Positions 22,484 to 33,017 of a stretch of DNA of 64,000 nucleotides are shown piece after piece (within the stretch, counting starts at the first letter, position 1; each line of letters begins with the position of its first letter). The stretch spans positions 376,726 through 440,725 of the forward strand of contig NZ_SOAN01000001.1 in the NCBI RefSeq assembly GCF_004364585.1, written 5' to 3'. The position numbers and the translations under genes are program-made. Origin of the DNA: Nesterenkonia aurantiaca (lineage in GTDB: Bacteria > Actinomycetota > Actinomycetes > Actinomycetales > Micrococcaceae). The notes beneath the pieces are model-generated. The model ran no database searches. It was not told the DNA's origin and worked only from the letters and a program-made list of their open reading frames with translations.

Positions 22484-25400
22484 CGTGCCACCCCCGCGGA
22501 GGTCTCACCGTGGATGCCGTGGGCGGTGGTGGAAGCGCGCTGGCCCTCACGTTCGCTGCGCACGTCGATCTCCGAGCCGAGGCTGCGCAGGATGTCCACG
22601 ATCAGGCCGATGACCACCAGGTAGACCCCGACGTCGAAGAGGATCGCGGAGACGAAGTGGTGCTCACCGAAGATCGGCAGGGTGAGGTAGAAGTCGAAGG
22701 ACTGGAAGGCCTGCCCGCCGGCGATCATCGGGGCCAGCCCGGTGAAGCAGGCGATGGCCAGGCCCCATCCCATCAGGGCGCCGGCGGAGAACGGGATCGC
22801 AGCCTCGAGCTCGTAGCGCCCGCCCGCCAGGTAGCGCAGCACGAAGGCAAGTCCCGCCAGCAGCCCGCCGGCGAAGCCGCCGCCCGGCAGGTTGTGTCCG
22901 GCAAGCAGCAGGTAGAGCGAGATCATGATGATGCCGTGGAACATCAGCCGGGTGATCACCTCGAAGACGATGCTGCGGTGCTCCGGAGCGACGGTGCGCC
23001 CGGCCACCAGCCAGGCCTCGCGGGCCACTGTGGCGAATGACCTGGCGACCTGGATCTCGCGGACCTGCCGCGGGGAGAGCGCCTTGTCCGATAGCACCCG
23101 TCCCACGGTGCCGCTGGGGACCTCGTGCAGCTCTCGGCGCTGCACGTCGCGGCGCTTCACGAAGATCAGTGAGGCGATGCCGGTGGCTGCGGCCGCGAGC
23201 ACGGTGATCTCTCCAAAGGTGTCCCAGACCCGGATATCCACCAGGGTGACGTTGACGATGTTCGCGCCCTGACCGACCTCATAGGCCATCCATGGATACT
23301 CCATGGACACCGGGACGGCGGAGCGGGAGTTCATGGACATCGCCGCGACGGCCATCATGACCACGCCGAAGCCGATGCCCAGGGCCGCGCGGCCGAACTT
23401 GAATCGGGTGGGGCTCTGGGTCCAGATCCCCGCCGGGAGGCTGCGCAGCGCCAGGACGAAGACCACCAACACGATGGACTCCACCAGCAGCAGGGTCAGC
23501 GCCAGGTCGGGGGCGCCCTGCAGCGCGAAGATCCCGGCGATGCCCCAGCCGCAGAGTGAGACCATCAGCACCGCCATGAAGCGCTTGGGCGCCCAGATCG
23601 CGCCGGAGGCGCCGGCCAGGATGATCAGGGCCAGCACCACCTGCAGCGGCTGTTCGGCGATGATGAAGGAGTCCACCATCCACCGGTCGGTCACCCCGGC
23701 GCCTCCGGGGGCGCCGAAGATCACCACGCTCAGCGGGACCACGGTCGCCACGGCGAGGATGATGAACAGGTACCAGCCCAGCGCGCCGCGCTGGGTCCGC
23801 GCGGTGACCCAGGAGGAGAGCATGTCGACCCCGCGGACCGAGGCCCGGTAGCCGCGCTCGGCGTCGAGCACCGGTGGCACCTTGGCCTGCACGCGAGCGA
23901 AGGGCTCCCGGGCTCGGAAGAGCAGGTAGCCGAGCACCCAGGTCAGCGCGGAGAGCCCGAGCACCGGGGTCAACCCGTGCCAGAGCGCGAGATAGGTCGG
24001 TTCGACCTCGGGAACCACCGGGGCGAACAAGGTGGCCCAGGGTTCCACCAGCGCCTGAACCGGCTGGGGGAACAGCGCCAGCCCCACCGTGATCGTCGCC
24101 AAGATCATGGGTGCGGCCAGGAAGACCCGAGGCACCGGGCCCTTGAACACGATCGGCGCCACCGCGGTCCCGGAGGCCTCCCGCTTGGTGGCGAAGGCAC
24201 CCCAGAGGAACCGGGCAGAGTAGGCCACGGTGAGCGCGGAGCCCAGCACCACGCCAGCCAGCACCAGCCAGCCCCAGATCAGCAGCGAACCTTCACCGCT
24301 GGCCTCGGCGTAGCCGAAGAAGGACTCGAAGACGACCTCCTTGGCCACGAAGCCGAAGAGCGGTGGCAGTCCGGCCATCGAGGCGGTGCTGATCAGCGCG
24401 ACGATGAACAGCGGACGCTGGGTGCGCGCCAGCCCGGAGAGCTTACGCAGGTCACGGGTGCCGGACTGGTGGTCGATGATCCCAACGACCATGAACAGCG
24501 CCGCCTTGAACAGCCCGTGGGCCAGCAGCATCGTCAGGCCGGCGAGCGCCGCGTCCTCGGTGCCCAGCCCGTTGACCATGATCAGGAAGCCCAGCTGGGA
24601 GACCGTGCCGTAGGCGAGCACCAGCTTGATATCGGTCTGGCGCAGCGCCCGCCAGGCGCCGACCAGCATGGTCAGCAGCCCGAGCCCGAGCACCAGCGGC
24701 AGCCAGAAGCTGGTCTCGTGGAAGCCCGGAGCGAACCGGGCCACCAGGTAGACCCCGGCCTTGACCATCGCGGCGGCGTGCAGATAGGCCGAGACCGGGG
24801 TCGGCGCGGCCATCGCGGCCGGAAGCCAGAAGTGGAACGGGACCAGCGCGGATTTCGAGAGGGCACCGAGCAGGACCAACACCGCCGCGATGTCCACGGC
24901 GGTCGCCGTGGCCGGGTCCGAGACCAGTTCCGGGGCGGCGGCGAGGATCTCGGAGAGCCGGTAGCTGCCGGCGAGCTGGCCGAGCCAGAGCAGGCCCACC
25001 AGCATCGCCAGGCCGCCGAAGGTGGTCACCAGCAGCGCCTGGATCGCGGAGCGGCGGGCGTAGATCCGGTGCGCGGAGAAACCGATCAGCAGGAAGGACA
25101 GGATCGTGGTGAGCTCCCAGAACACGAAGAGCATCACCAGGTCATCGGCGAGCACCAGGCCCAGCATCGAGGCGGCGAAGGCGAAGAGCTCCGCGGCGAA
25201 GGGACCTGCGGCGCGCTCGGAGGCGGAGAAATAGCGCGCACAGTAGAGCATCACCAGGGCGCCGACGCCGAGGATCAGCACCGACATGGCCAGCGCCAGG
25301 GCGTCGATACGGAACGCGAGCTCCACGCCGAACTGCGGGATCCACTCGATCACCTCGGCCGGTGGCGCGTTGGGCTCCCCGATGCCGGCCGCCTGATCGG

Positions 25401-25554
25401 CCTCCAGCACCGCGGGCACGTAGCTGAGGATCGCGACCATCGCCACCGCCAGGACTGCGGCGAGGAAGAAGAAGGTGCGCCGGCCGAACCGGTGGTACAG
25501 GAAGGGGGTCAGGATGCTGAGGGCGAACAGCACAGCCAGCATCCCAATGATCAT
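22480..25554 (-). CDS. mnhA: Na+/H+ antiporter subunits A and B fused (MnhA-MnhB)
   Basis: First gene of the mrp operon, 1,024 residues. The N-terminal ~500 residues are the NuoL-like proton channel: LVMLFVFWELTTILSFLLIG, the SALVPFHFWLPAAMAAPTPV region and the helix DIKLVLAYGTVSQLGFL. A central segment (about 590-760) matches the DUF4040/MbhE-type helices. The last ~150 residues are MnhB: LYLLLAGHNLPGGGFAGGLL and VGVYLVVIGLIVDILRSLG. Start ATG 25554 (MIIGML) is preferred because GGAGAGGAG lies about 9 nt upstream; the longer ORF adds only a hydrophilic leader. The whole operon (A/B, C, D, E, F, G) is closely overlapping. It expels Na+ and supports pH homeostasis. Confidence 0.94.
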   Translation of the reverse strand: MIIGMLAVLFALSILTPFLYHRFGRRTFFFLAAVLAVAMVAILSYVPAVLEADQAAGIGEPNAPPAEVIEWIPQFGVELAFRIDALALAMSVLILGVGALVMLYCARYFSASERAAGPFAAELFAFAASMLGLVLADDLVMLFVFWELTTILSFLLIGFSAHRIYARRSAIQALLVTTFGGLAMLVGLLWLGQLAGSYRLSEILAAAPELVSDPATATAVDIAAVLVLLGALSKSALVPFHFWLPAAMAAPTPVSAYLHAAAMVKAGVYLVARFAPGFHETSFWLPLVLGLGLLTMLVGAWRALRQTDIKLVLAYGTVSQLGFLIMVNGLGTEDAALAGLTMLLAHGLFKAALFMVVGIIDHQSGTRDLRKLSGLARTQRPLFIVALISTASMAGLPPLFGFVAKEVVFESFFGYAEASGEGSLLIWGWLVLAGVVLGSALTVAYSARFLWGAFATKREASGTAVAPIVFKGPVPRVFLAAPMILATITVGLALFPQPVQALVEPWATLFAPVVPEVEPTYLALWHGLTPVLGLSALTWVLGYLLFRAREPFARVQAKVPPVLDAERGYRASVRGVDMLSSWVTARTQRGALGWYLFIILAVATVVPLSVVIFGAPGGAGVTDRWMVDSFIIAEQPLQVVLALIILAGASGAIWAPKRFMAVLMVSLCGWGIAGIFALQGAPDLALTLLLVESIVLVVFVLALRSLPAGIWTQSPTRFKFGRAALGIGFGVVMMAVAAMSMNSRSAVPVSMEYPWMAYEVGQGANIVNVTLVDIRVWDTFGEITVLAAAATGIASLIFVKRRDVQRRELHEVPSGTVGRVLSDKALSPRQVREIQVARSFATVAREAWLVAGRTVAPEHRSIVFEVITRLMFHGIIMISLYLLLAGHNLPGGGFAGGLLAGLAFVLRYLAGGRYELEAAIPFSAGALMGWGLAIACFTGLAPMIAGGQAFQSFDFYLTLPIFGEHHFVSAILFDVGVYLVVIGLIVDILRSLGSEIDVRSEREGQRASTTAHGIHGETSAGVAR

Positions 25555-25657
25555 GTACCCCGCTCCTCTCCAGTCAGCCGTGCCTCGCGCGCCCAACGGC
25601 GAGTTCCTGGATCCAGGTTCTGCGGCGGGAATCCCCTCAATGTTAACAAACCAGGGT

Positions 25658-25663
25658 TACTAT
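25658..25663 (+). promoter_or_regulatory. -10 box TACTAT, probable leaderless start
   Basis: TACTAT is 6 nt before ATG 25670 within a small AT-rich patch (TTAACAAACC just upstream). There is no Shine-Dalgarno sequence. Confidence 0.45.
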
Positions 25664-25669
25664 GCCGCA

Positions 25670-27043
25670 ATGAGCACCACTGAGCCCGCGGCGGGCACCG
25701 TCCTTGAGCCGTTGAAGAAGCGGCTCATCGCGGTCTGGAGCCTGTGGAGCTGGGGCAACGCCACCGTGAGCGCGGTGATGGTCACCTTCGTGTTCGGCAC
25801 CTACATCGCTGACGCGGTCGGGCCCGGCGGGCAGGGCACACAGTATCTGACCACCGCGAACACCATCGCCGGGCTGATCATCGCGCTCACCGCGCCGGTG
25901 ATCGGGCAGCGCGCGGACAACGGCGGCCGACGACGTCGCTGGCTCGCCCTCAACACGCTGATCGTGATCGCGCTGGTCGCCGCCTGCTTCTTCGTGAAGC
26001 CGGACCAGGCCTACCTGGTCCTGGGGGTGACGCTGATGGCCACGATGACGCTCTTCGACGAGTTCGCGAACCTGAACTACAACTCGATGATCACCGATAT
26101 CGCAGACTCCCCGCGGATGGGCCGGGTCTCAGGCATCGGCTGGGGCTCCGGGTATCTGGGCGGCATCGCGATCCTGGCCATCGTCTACTTCGGGCTGGTC
26201 GCCGGGGAGCCACCGCACCTGTTCGGGCTGGGCGAGGACGAGATGATCAATGTCCGGGCGGTGGCGCTGGTGGCGGCCGCCTGGTTCCTGATCTTCTCGC
26301 TGCCGCTGCTGCTGACGCCGCTGAAGACCGCCGATCAGGAGGTGGTGCAGGACCGGGTCAGCATCCTGGAGTCCTACCGCCGGCTGATCGGGCTGGTGGT
26401 GGGGCTCTGGCGCGAGGACCGGAACACCTTCTGGTTCCTGGTCTCCTCGGCGGTCTACCGCGACGGGCTCTCTGCGGTGTTCACCTACGGCGCGATTCTC
26501 GGCGTCACGGTCTTCGGGTTCACCACCTCCGACATCCTGCTCTTCGGCATCGCCGGGAACGTGGCGGCTGCGTTGGGCGCGTTCATCGGAGGCTGGTTCG
26601 ACGACCGGGTCGGTCCGCGCCGGGTGATCGCCACCTGTGTGACCGCGCTGATCATCACCGCCGGCATCCTGTACTTCCTCGACGTGGAGCGCAGCCTCGG
26701 CGGCTTCGTGATCACCCCGACGAGCGCCTTCTGGGTCTTCGGGCTGATGCTCTGCCTTTTCGTGGGCCCGGCCCAGTCCTCCTCGCGGGCCTTCCTGGCC
26801 CGGCTGGCTCCGCCGAGCCGCGCCGGGGAGCTCTTCGGGCTCTACGCCACGGCCGGCCGCAGCGTGTCCTTCCTGACCCCGGGGCTGATCGCGCTGCTGC
26901 TGTTCAGCGCCGGCGGCAGCGATAAGGCGATCATCCTCGGCGTGGTGGTGATCCTGAGCATCGGACTGGCCACCCTGACGCTGGTGCACAATCCCACCGG
27001 TCCGGCGAAGATGCGTGAGCACCGGGTGCGCGGCGGCGGCTGA
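25670..27043 (+). CDS. MFS transporter, UMF1 type
   Basis: Integral membrane carrier of 457 residues with about 12 helices. The early sequence WSLWSWGNATVSAVMVTFVFG and the RADNGGRRRRWL loop after helix 2 fit the UMF1 (Atg22-like) branch of the major facilitator superfamily. The loop SDILLFGIAGNVAAALGAF and the repeat DDRVGPRRV mark the second half. Members are annotated as uptake or efflux systems of unknown substrate. Start 25670 (MSTTEPAAG) follows the leaderless-type promoter; an upstream in-frame ATG at 25639 is possible. It is divergent from the mrp operon and convergent with dcd. Confidence 0.85.
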   Translation: MSTTEPAAGTVLEPLKKRLIAVWSLWSWGNATVSAVMVTFVFGTYIADAVGPGGQGTQYLTTANTIAGLIIALTAPVIGQRADNGGRRRRWLALNTLIVIALVAACFFVKPDQAYLVLGVTLMATMTLFDEFANLNYNSMITDIADSPRMGRVSGIGWGSGYLGGIAILAIVYFGLVAGEPPHLFGLGEDEMINVRAVALVAAAWFLIFSLPLLLTPLKTADQEVVQDRVSILESYRRLIGLVVGLWREDRNTFWFLVSSAVYRDGLSAVFTYGAILGVTVFGFTTSDILLFGIAGNVAAALGAFIGGWFDDRVGPRRVIATCVTALIITAGILYFLDVERSLGGFVITPTSAFWVFGLMLCLFVGPAQSSSRAFLARLAPPSRAGELFGLYATAGRSVSFLTPGLIALLLFSAGGSDKAIILGVVVILSIGLATLTLVHNPTGPAKMREHRVRGGG

Positions 27044-27057
27044 GCGCCGCAGGCGGG

Positions 27058-27636
27058 CTACCTGATGATCGTGCGGTGGAAGTTCTCGTGGCTGCGCGAG
27101 GCCGTGGGCCCACGCTGGCCCTGGTAGCGAGACTGGTGCGCACCGGAGCCGTAGCCGTGCTCGGCGGGAGAGCTCAGCTGGAAGAAGCAGAGCTGGCCGA
27201 TCTTGGACCCGGGCCACAGCTTGATCGGCAGCGTGGCCATGTTGGAGAGCTCAAGAGTGACCTGTCCGGAGAAGCCGGGGTCGATGAACCCGGCGGTGGA
27301 GTGGGTCAGCAGTCCCAGCCGACCCAGCGAGCTCTTGCCCTCCAGGCGGGCCGCGACGTCCTCGGGCAGGGTGACCGACTCGTAGGTGGCGCCGAGCACG
27401 AACTCCCCGGGGTGCAGGATGAAGGGCTCCTCGGGATCCACCTCCACCAGGCGAGTCAGCTCCGGCTGGTCCGCCGCGGGGTCGATGTGAGCGTATTTGT
27501 GGTTGTCGAACAACCGGAACATCCGCTCCAGGCGGACGTCCACGCTTGAGGGTTGGATCATCGAGAGCTCCAGCGGGTCCAGCTTGATCCGCTCGGCGTC
27601 GATCTCGGCTCGGATGTCTCGATCAGATAGCAGCAC
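27058..27636 (-). CDS. dcd: dCTP deaminase, dUMP-forming type
   Basis: Nucleotide enzyme of 192 residues that produces dUMP (or dUTP) from dCTP for thymidylate synthesis. The motifs [31 protein letters not shown] and [14 protein letters not shown] are the trimeric dUTPase-like fold and active site. The sequence follows the mycobacterial bifunctional dCTP deaminase/dUTPase closely from memory, including [13 protein letters not shown] C-terminal closure (here [13 protein letters not shown]). The start is GTG 27636 (VLLSDRDIR); TATTTT lies 6 nt before it. Confidence 0.95.
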   Translation of the reverse strand: MLLSDRDIRAEIDAERIKLDPLELSMIQPSSVDVRLERMFRLFDNHKYAHIDPAADQPELTRLVEVDPEEPFILHPGEFVLGATYESVTLPEDVAARLEGKSSLGRLGLLTHSTAGFIDPGFSGQVTLELSNMATLPIKLWPGSKIGQLCFFQLSSPAEHGYGSGAHQSRYQGQRGPTASRSHENFHRTIIR

Positions 27637-27642
27637 CCGCCC

Positions 27643-27648
27643 AAAATA
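27643..27648 (-). promoter_or_regulatory. -10 box TATTTT of dcd, probable leaderless start
   Basis: On the minus strand, TATTTT is 6 nt before GTG 27636. No good Shine-Dalgarno sequence is present. Confidence 0.4.
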
Positions 27649-27735
27649 CCCCAGCGTCGCGCCGTCGGAGACGATCGGAGACGAGGTGGGCCTGCTCGCA
27701 TTGCATTCTGTGCGCGTCCGTGATCGCGTAGAGGC

Positions 27736-28203
27736 ATGACCGAGACACCCAATACTCAGCCAGAACAGACTCCCGCCGCCGAGACCACCGTCGAGCAGGC
27801 CGGCACCGCCGTCACGCTCGAGCAGGTCCTGATCCAGGGCCGGGACGGCAAGGCGGAGGCCGGCGAGATCATCCGTGCCTTCCTGACCAGCAGCGTCTTC
27901 TTCCTCAGCCCCGAGGAGGTCAGCGATGAGACCGGTTCGGTGAACCCGCTCACGCTGCAGGACAACGAGGGCAACCCGCTGATCGCGCTGTTCAGCACCA
28001 CCGAGAACATCCCGGATGACTACAAGGAGCACGCTCCGCATGCCGTGGAGGCCCCCGGGGTCGCGATCGTGCAGTCCATCACCGGCGCCGGCATCATGAT
28101 CGACGCCGGCCAGGAGCATGGGTTCCAGATCTCCGCGGAAGGTGTGGAGCGGATCCGCACCGACTTCATCAGCCCCGCCGAGGACGCCGAAGCCCAGCAA
28201 TGA
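27736..28203 (+). CDS. SseB-like N-terminal domain protein
   Basis: Small acidic cytosolic protein of 155 residues. An N-terminal Gln/Glu/Pro-rich lead is followed by a domain with VFFLSPEEV, a predicted beta strand [13 protein letters not shown] and the segment [22 protein letters not shown], which resembles the SseB N-terminal family (a fold in many actinobacterial proteins of unknown role, despite the type III secretion name). The gene is divergent from dcd with 99 bp between the start codons. No function can be assigned. Confidence 0.65.
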   Translation: MTETPNTQPEQTPAAETTVEQAGTAVTLEQVLIQGRDGKAEAGEIIRAFLTSSVFFLSPEEVSDETGSVNPLTLQDNEGNPLIALFSTTENIPDDYKEHAPHAVEAPGVAIVQSITGAGIMIDAGQEHGFQISAEGVERIRTDFISPAEDAEAQQ

Positions 28204-28293
28204 GCTGACCTCCGCTGAGCGGCAGCGCCGAGCTCACCCCGGACCGGGCTAGAGTGATGAGCTGAATCTGCTGCAGGAGCCGGGAGGAGCGAC

Positions 28294-29256
28294 ATGGGCG
28301 CGGTCCTCTCCGGCTTCACCATCATCTGGCTGATCATCGGGGTCGGCTGGATCATCGGCAGGTTCCGGGTGCTGGGTCCCGACGCGCGCGTGGTGATGAG
28401 CCGGGTCGCGTTCTTCGTCGCCTCCCCCTGCCTGCTCTTCGTCACCATCTCCGAGTCCTCGCTGCGCGAGGTGCTGGGCCCGCAGTTCGTGATCGCGACC
28501 ATCGGGGCGCTGCTGACCCTGGTCGTGTTCATCCTGATCGGACGCTTCCTGCTGCTCAAGGGGCGCGCGGGCTCCGATCTGATGATCGGCGGGATGAGCG
28601 GCTCGCTGGTCAACGGCGCGAACCTCGGCTTCCCGATCGCGGCCTATGTGCTCGGCGACGTCGCGCTCGCCGCACCGATCATCATGTTCCAGCTGGCGAT
28701 CTACACGCCCATCTACGTCACCGCGCTGGACCTGCTCACCCGCGATCAGGGAAGGACGACGAAGGTGCGGCCGCGGCCGCGGATCTCGGCGGTGCGCAGC
28801 ATCGGGCAGTCGGCGGTGAACCCGATGATCATCGGGGCCGGGCTGGGATTGATCTTCTCCTGGCAGGGACTGCGCTTCCCCGCCCCGGTGCAGGAAGCCA
28901 TCGAGCTGCTCGCCGGCGCCTCGATCCCGCTGATGCTGCTGGCCTTCGGACTCTCCCTGGTGGGCAGCCGGCCGCTGGATCGGGCCACCGGTCGGCGTCG
29001 TGACGTGTTCCTCGCCGCCGCCCTGAAACTGGTCCTGCATCCGCTGCTCGCCTGGGTGCTCGCGGCCTTCGTCTTCGGACTCGAGGACCATCAGGTGCTG
29101 GTCGCCGTGGTCATGGCAGCCCTGCCCACGGCACAGAATGTCCTGGTCACGGCCGTGCGCTATCAGGCCGGTGAGGTCATCGCCCGCGACACGGTGCTGC
29201 TGACCACCATCGCGGCGATCCCCACCGTAGTGCTGGTCGCGGCGCTCCTGGGTTGA
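28294..29256 (+). CDS. AEC (auxin efflux carrier) family transporter
   Basis: Membrane protein of 320 residues with about ten helices. The family pattern is visible: early helices, ISESSLREVLGPQF, the GSLVNGANLGFPIAAYVLGD segment, and in the second half SIPLMLLAFGLSLVG and AALPTAQNVLVTAVRY. AEC proteins move organic or amino acids in bacteria; the substrate here is unknown. The start ATG 28294 has GGGAGGAG 6 nt upstream, and TAGAGT further upstream may be its -10 box. Confidence 0.88.
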   Translation: MGAVLSGFTIIWLIIGVGWIIGRFRVLGPDARVVMSRVAFFVASPCLLFVTISESSLREVLGPQFVIATIGALLTLVVFILIGRFLLLKGRAGSDLMIGGMSGSLVNGANLGFPIAAYVLGDVALAAPIIMFQLAIYTPIYVTALDLLTRDQGRTTKVRPRPRISAVRSIGQSAVNPMIIGAGLGLIFSWQGLRFPAPVQEAIELLAGASIPLMLLAFGLSLVGSRPLDRATGRRRDVFLAAALKLVLHPLLAWVLAAFVFGLEDHQVLVAVVMAALPTAQNVLVTAVRYQAGEVIARDTVLLTTIAAIPTVVLVAALLG

Positions 29257-29284
29257 ACCGCCCGGCACACCGACCGGTCATTGC

Positions 29285-29290
29285 TACGCT
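29285..29290 (+). promoter_or_regulatory. -10 box TACGCT, probable leaderless start
   Basis: TACGCT is 7 nt before ATG 29298, and no Shine-Dalgarno sequence is visible. Confidence 0.4.
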
Positions 29291-29297
29291 GATCCCT

Positions 29298-30380
29298 ATG
29301 TCGCAGGCCCCTCACTCCGCCCCGCCGCCCCCACCGGAGGCGGCCGAACACCGGCCCTCCCACCGCGGGCTGCTGGTGGCCTGGGCGGCCGCGCTGGTCA
29401 TGGCGCTGGCGGTCGGCGGCGTGGCGATCTGGCAGGTCAGCGAGAAGATCTACACCCCGGGCCACACCGCGCAGGAATACTGGGACTCGATCACGCGAGG
29501 CAGTGGATCCGAGGCGCTGGGGTTCTTCGATCCCGCGGCGCTCGACGCCGCAGAGGCCGACCCCGTGGACAGCGTGCTGCTCGACGGCGAGGCGCTCGCG
29601 CGCAGCACCGCCGGCATCGAGAACGCCAGGTTCGGAGAGACCTCCGGAGCGCAGACCCGAGCGGTGATGCAGTTCGAGGTCGAGGGGGAGCCATTCGAGA
29701 CCCGGCTGCCGATGGCCGCGCCACAGAACACGCTGGCCTTCTTCCCGGACTGGGAGCTCACAACGGCCTCAATGAGTCGGCTGCAGATCGATGTGCCCGG
29801 CGCCGCCGCCGGCGGCATCGCGCAGATCACCGTGAACGGCGAGCCGGTGAACCTCGAGGAGGATTCCGCCACGCTGCGCAGCTACGTCCCGGCCGTGGTG
29901 GAGATCGCCGTGGACAGTGAATGGCTGGTCGGCAGCTCACGCTATGTGGTGGTCCAGGAGAGCGGTGCAGACGTCGAGCAGGACGAGGCCGCAGAGCCCC
30001 ACCAGATCACCCTGGGGCTTGAGGCCTCCGGGGCCGCCCAGGCGATGCTCCACGAAGAGGTCCAGGCCTACCTGGACGGCTGCGCCGACCAACAGGTGCT
30101 GATGCCCGCTGGATGTCCGATGGGCATCAACACCCCCAACCAGGTGGTGACCGAGTCCATCCGGTGGAGCATGCCCGAGCCGGATGAGCTCACCCTGGAC
30201 TTCGACGAGGAGGGCTGGGACACCGCCGAGACCGACATGGCGGCCACCGTCAGCTTCGACTCGCGGCACTTCCACGACGGCGCCGCGCTCGAGGAGAGCC
30301 ACCAGGTCGACTTCGGCCTGAACATCGCGGTCGGCGCCAGCGGCGACGAGCTGATCGTCGCGGTCTCCGGCTCCGATTGA
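29298..30380 (+). CDS. Membrane-anchored extracytoplasmic protein of unknown function
   Basis: Protein of 360 residues. A short Pro/His-rich cytosolic lead precedes one membrane helix (GLLVAWAAALVMALAVGGVA, residues about 26-46), after which the chain is acidic and extracytoplasmic. The external part has a helical segment near YTPGHTAQEYWDSI and several beta-rich stretches (NGEPVNLEEDSATLR resembles a surface-exposed beta domain). Two cysteines (DGCADQ and AGCPMG) may form a disulfide. I recognise no named domain. Start 29298 fits the leaderless promoter; the longer ORF would overlap the AEC gene. The P-type ATPase gene follows after 23 bp. Confidence 0.7.
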   Translation: MSQAPHSAPPPPPEAAEHRPSHRGLLVAWAAALVMALAVGGVAIWQVSEKIYTPGHTAQEYWDSITRGSGSEALGFFDPAALDAAEADPVDSVLLDGEALARSTAGIENARFGETSGAQTRAVMQFEVEGEPFETRLPMAAPQNTLAFFPDWELTTASMSRLQIDVPGAAAGGIAQITVNGEPVNLEEDSATLRSYVPAVVEIAVDSEWLVGSSRYVVVQESGADVEQDEAAEPHQITLGLEASGAAQAMLHEEVQAYLDGCADQQVLMPAGCPMGINTPNQVVTESIRWSMPEPDELTLDFDEEGWDTAETDMAATVSFDSRHFHDGAALEESHQVDFGLNIAVGASGDELIVAVSGSD

Positions 30381-30389
30381 CCCTAACGG

Positions 30390-30395
30390 TAGACT
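30390..30395 (+). promoter_or_regulatory. -10 box TAGACT before the P-type ATPase
   Basis: TAGACT is 8 nt before GTG 30404, and no Shine-Dalgarno sequence is present. This identical hexamer also precedes the S4 gene at 2685. Confidence 0.4.
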
Positions 30396-30403
30396 CTGGC
30401 CCT

Positions 30404-32971
30404 GTGGCTGCCCAGAAGACTGCGATCCGCGACCCCGCGGAGACGAGGTCTGCAGTGGACCCCAAGACGCTGGAAGCCGCCGGGCTGAGCTCGGTCCAGG
30501 TGCTGGAACGGAACCGGCTGGGCCTCGCGAACGTCCAGCCCCGCACCACCTCGCGATCAATCACCGACATCCTGCGCACCCATCTGATGACGCTGTTCAA
30601 TCTGATCATCGGGCTCTGCGCGCTCGCGATCATCCTGCTGGGACGCTGGCTGGACCTGCTCTTCGCCGTCGCCGCGGTGGCCAACGTCTTCATCGGGCTC
30701 TTCCAGGAGTACAGCGCAAAGCGCAAGCTCGATGCCATCGCGCTGCTGCACCAGGACGAGGTGCGGGTGCTGCGCGATGGGATGCTCCTGCAGATCCACC
30801 GTGAGCAGATCGTGCTCGACGACGTGGTCGAGCTGCGCCGCGGCGACGAGATCCCCGCCGACGGCGAGGTGCTGCGCTCCGAGGGACTCGACGTGGACGA
30901 GTCGATGCTCACCGGAGAGTCCGATGCTGTGGCCAAGCGCCGCGATGACCGGCTCCTCTCCGGGACCGCCGTGGTGGCGGGATCCGGCAGGTTCCGGGTG
31001 ACCGCCGTCGGGGAACGGGCCCATGCGGTGCGCCTGGCCACCGAGGCCAAGCGCTACCAGAAGATCAACTCTGAGCTGCGCCGCGCGATGGAGAAGATCG
31101 CGTTCTGGCTCTCGCTGGTGCTGATACCCATCGTCGCGGTGGTGCTCAACGGTCAGATGCAGGCCTTCGGCGGCTGGAGCGCCGCCTGGGAGTCGGGCCA
31201 GTGGCGGGACGCGCTGGTCACCGCGGTGTCCTCGGTGACCGCCATGGTCCCGCAGGGGCTGGCTCTGATGACCACCATCGCCTTCGCCGTGGCCGCCGTG
31301 AAGCTCTCCCGGGAGAACGTCCTGCTGCAGGAGCAGCCGGCCGTGGAGATCCTCGCCCGGGTCGACGTGGTCTGCCTGGACAAGACCGGCACGCTGACCG
31401 ACGGGACCATCGCCTTCCACCAGGCCACCGCGCTGAGCCCTAGGGGACTGCCGGACCCCGCCCGCCGCGACCCGGACTCCACCGCCCTGGAGGGGACCCG
31501 GGAGTGGGAGCAGGTGCTGGCCTTCTTCGGCGCCGATGAGGGCGCGAACGCCACCGCGGCCGCGCTGCGCGCACCCTACAGCGCGCTGCCCCGGCACCGG
31601 GTGGCCAGCCAGGTCCAGTTCTCCTCGGCTCGGCGCTTCTCCGCGGTGAGCTTCGCCGCGGACGCGGGCGGCCTGGCCGGGCACTGGGTGCTGGGCGCCC
31701 CGGAGATACTGCGCGGGGAGGCCACAGATCCGCAGGTGCACACGGAGGCGCTGCTGCGCCGCACCGACGAGCTCTCCAGCCGGGGCCTGCGCACGATGCT
31801 GCTGGCCCATGCGCCCCTGGATGCTCCGATCCTTCCCGGCGGCACCGGGCCGCTGGGCCGCGGGCAGCGGCTGCCGCGTGGACTCGTCCCGGTGGCGCTG
31901 CTGACCTTCAAGGAGAACGTGCGCCCCGAGGCCCACGCCACGCTGGAGTATTTCCGCGAACAGAACATCGCACTGAAGGTGATCTCCGGGGACTCCCCCA
32001 AGACCGCGGCCGCGGTGGCCCGCGAGGTGGGCATGGTCATCGAGGGCGACGCCGTGGATGCCTCCACGCTCACCGAGGATCCCGCGGCGCTGCGCGAGGT
32101 GTTGGAGCACCATTCGGTGTTCGGCCGAGTCTCCCCCGAGCAGAAGCGCACCATGGTGGAGGCGCTGAAGGCGGCCGGGCATGTGGTGGCGATGACCGGG
32201 GACGGGGTCAACGACGCCCTGGCCATGAAGAAGGCCGACCTGGGGATCGCCATGGGCGACGGCGCACCGGCCACCAAGGCCGTGTCACGGATGGTGCTGC
32301 TGGACGGGCGCTTCGACCGGCTTCCCTCGGTGCTGGAACAGGGCCGCAAGGTCATCGCCAACACCGAGCGGGTGGCGCATCTGTTCCTGTCCAAGACCGC
32401 CTATGCGATCCTGCTCGGGCTGATCTACGGGCTGCTGTTCTGGGAGTTCCCGTTCCTTCCGCGCCAGTTCTCGACCGTGGACTTCCTGATGATCGGGTTT
32501 CCGGCGTTCTTCCTCGCCCTGATGCCCAATCCGCGGCGCTACCGCCCGGGATTCCTGCGCCGCTCGCTGTACTTCTCACTGCCGACGGCGATCGCGATCG
32601 TGCTCGCCGTGGTCACGGTCAGCGCCTTCGGCCGGTACCTGCACGAGCCCGCGGGGGCGATCCAGACGGCGGCCACGCTGTGCCTGACCGCGGTGGGGCT
32701 CTGGGTGCTCAACGTGGCGCTGCGCCCGCTGACCTGGCCCCGGGTGGCGCTGATCGGGAGCATGTACCTGCTCCTCGCGGCGGTGCTGCTGGTCCCGATC
32801 TCCCAGCAGTACCACCTCTTCGCGATGCCCTCGGCAGAGCTGCTGACGGTCGCGCTGATCTCCAGCGTGCTGGGCTGCGGGCTCGTGGAGGTCGGGAGCC
32901 GGGCGGTCACCGCGCTGACCCAGCGCCGTGCCGAGCCGGGGAATACCGCGCTCGGCTCGGACGCTGGATAA
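30404..32971 (+). CDS. P-type cation-transporting ATPase, CtpE-like
   Basis: Membrane pump of 855 residues. The actuator motif TGES is near residue 170, the phosphorylation site [10 protein letters not shown] near 326, and the hinge [17 protein letters not shown] near 598. The helix before the phosphorylation domain reads [20 protein letters not shown], and there is no N-terminal metal-binding domain, so it is not a CPx heavy-metal pump. The overall layout is closest to mycobacterial CtpE, reported as a calcium transporter; magnesium is another option. Start GTG 30404 is chosen for the TAGACT box; the upstream TTG 30377 is less likely because it overlaps the preceding stop. The gene is followed by panD. 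Confidence 0.88.
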   Translation: MAAQKTAIRDPAETRSAVDPKTLEAAGLSSVQVLERNRLGLANVQPRTTSRSITDILRTHLMTLFNLIIGLCALAIILLGRWLDLLFAVAAVANVFIGLFQEYSAKRKLDAIALLHQDEVRVLRDGMLLQIHREQIVLDDVVELRRGDEIPADGEVLRSEGLDVDESMLTGESDAVAKRRDDRLLSGTAVVAGSGRFRVTAVGERAHAVRLATEAKRYQKINSELRRAMEKIAFWLSLVLIPIVAVVLNGQMQAFGGWSAAWESGQWRDALVTAVSSVTAMVPQGLALMTTIAFAVAAVKLSRENVLLQEQPAVEILARVDVVCLDKTGTLTDGTIAFHQATALSPRGLPDPARRDPDSTALEGTREWEQVLAFFGADEGANATAAALRAPYSALPRHRVASQVQFSSARRFSAVSFAADAGGLAGHWVLGAPEILRGEATDPQVHTEALLRRTDELSSRGLRTMLLAHAPLDAPILPGGTGPLGRGQRLPRGLVPVALLTFKENVRPEAHATLEYFREQNIALKVISGDSPKTAAAVAREVGMVIEGDAVDASTLTEDPAALREVLEHHSVFGRVSPEQKRTMVEALKAAGHVVAMTGDGVNDALAMKKADLGIAMGDGAPATKAVSRMVLLDGRFDRLPSVLEQGRKVIANTERVAHLFLSKTAYAILLGLIYGLLFWEFPFLPRQFSTVDFLMIGFPAFFLALMPNPRRYRPGFLRRSLYFSLPTAIAIVLAVVTVSAFGRYLHEPAGAIQTAATLCLTAVGLWVLNVALRPLTWPRVALIGSMYLLLAAVLLVPISQQYHLFAMPSAELLTVALISSVLGCGLVEVGSRAVTALTQRRAEPGNTALGSDAG

Positions 32972-33017
32972 TGGACCAGGTGATGAGAACACTTCCTTCG
33001 TCGAAAGCGAGCCGAGC

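Noticed and set aside
23977-25683. 568-residue plus-strand ORF antisense to mnhA/B
   Set aside because: Gln/Gly/Arg-rich shadow frame; the minus strand encodes a clear NuoL-like subunit.
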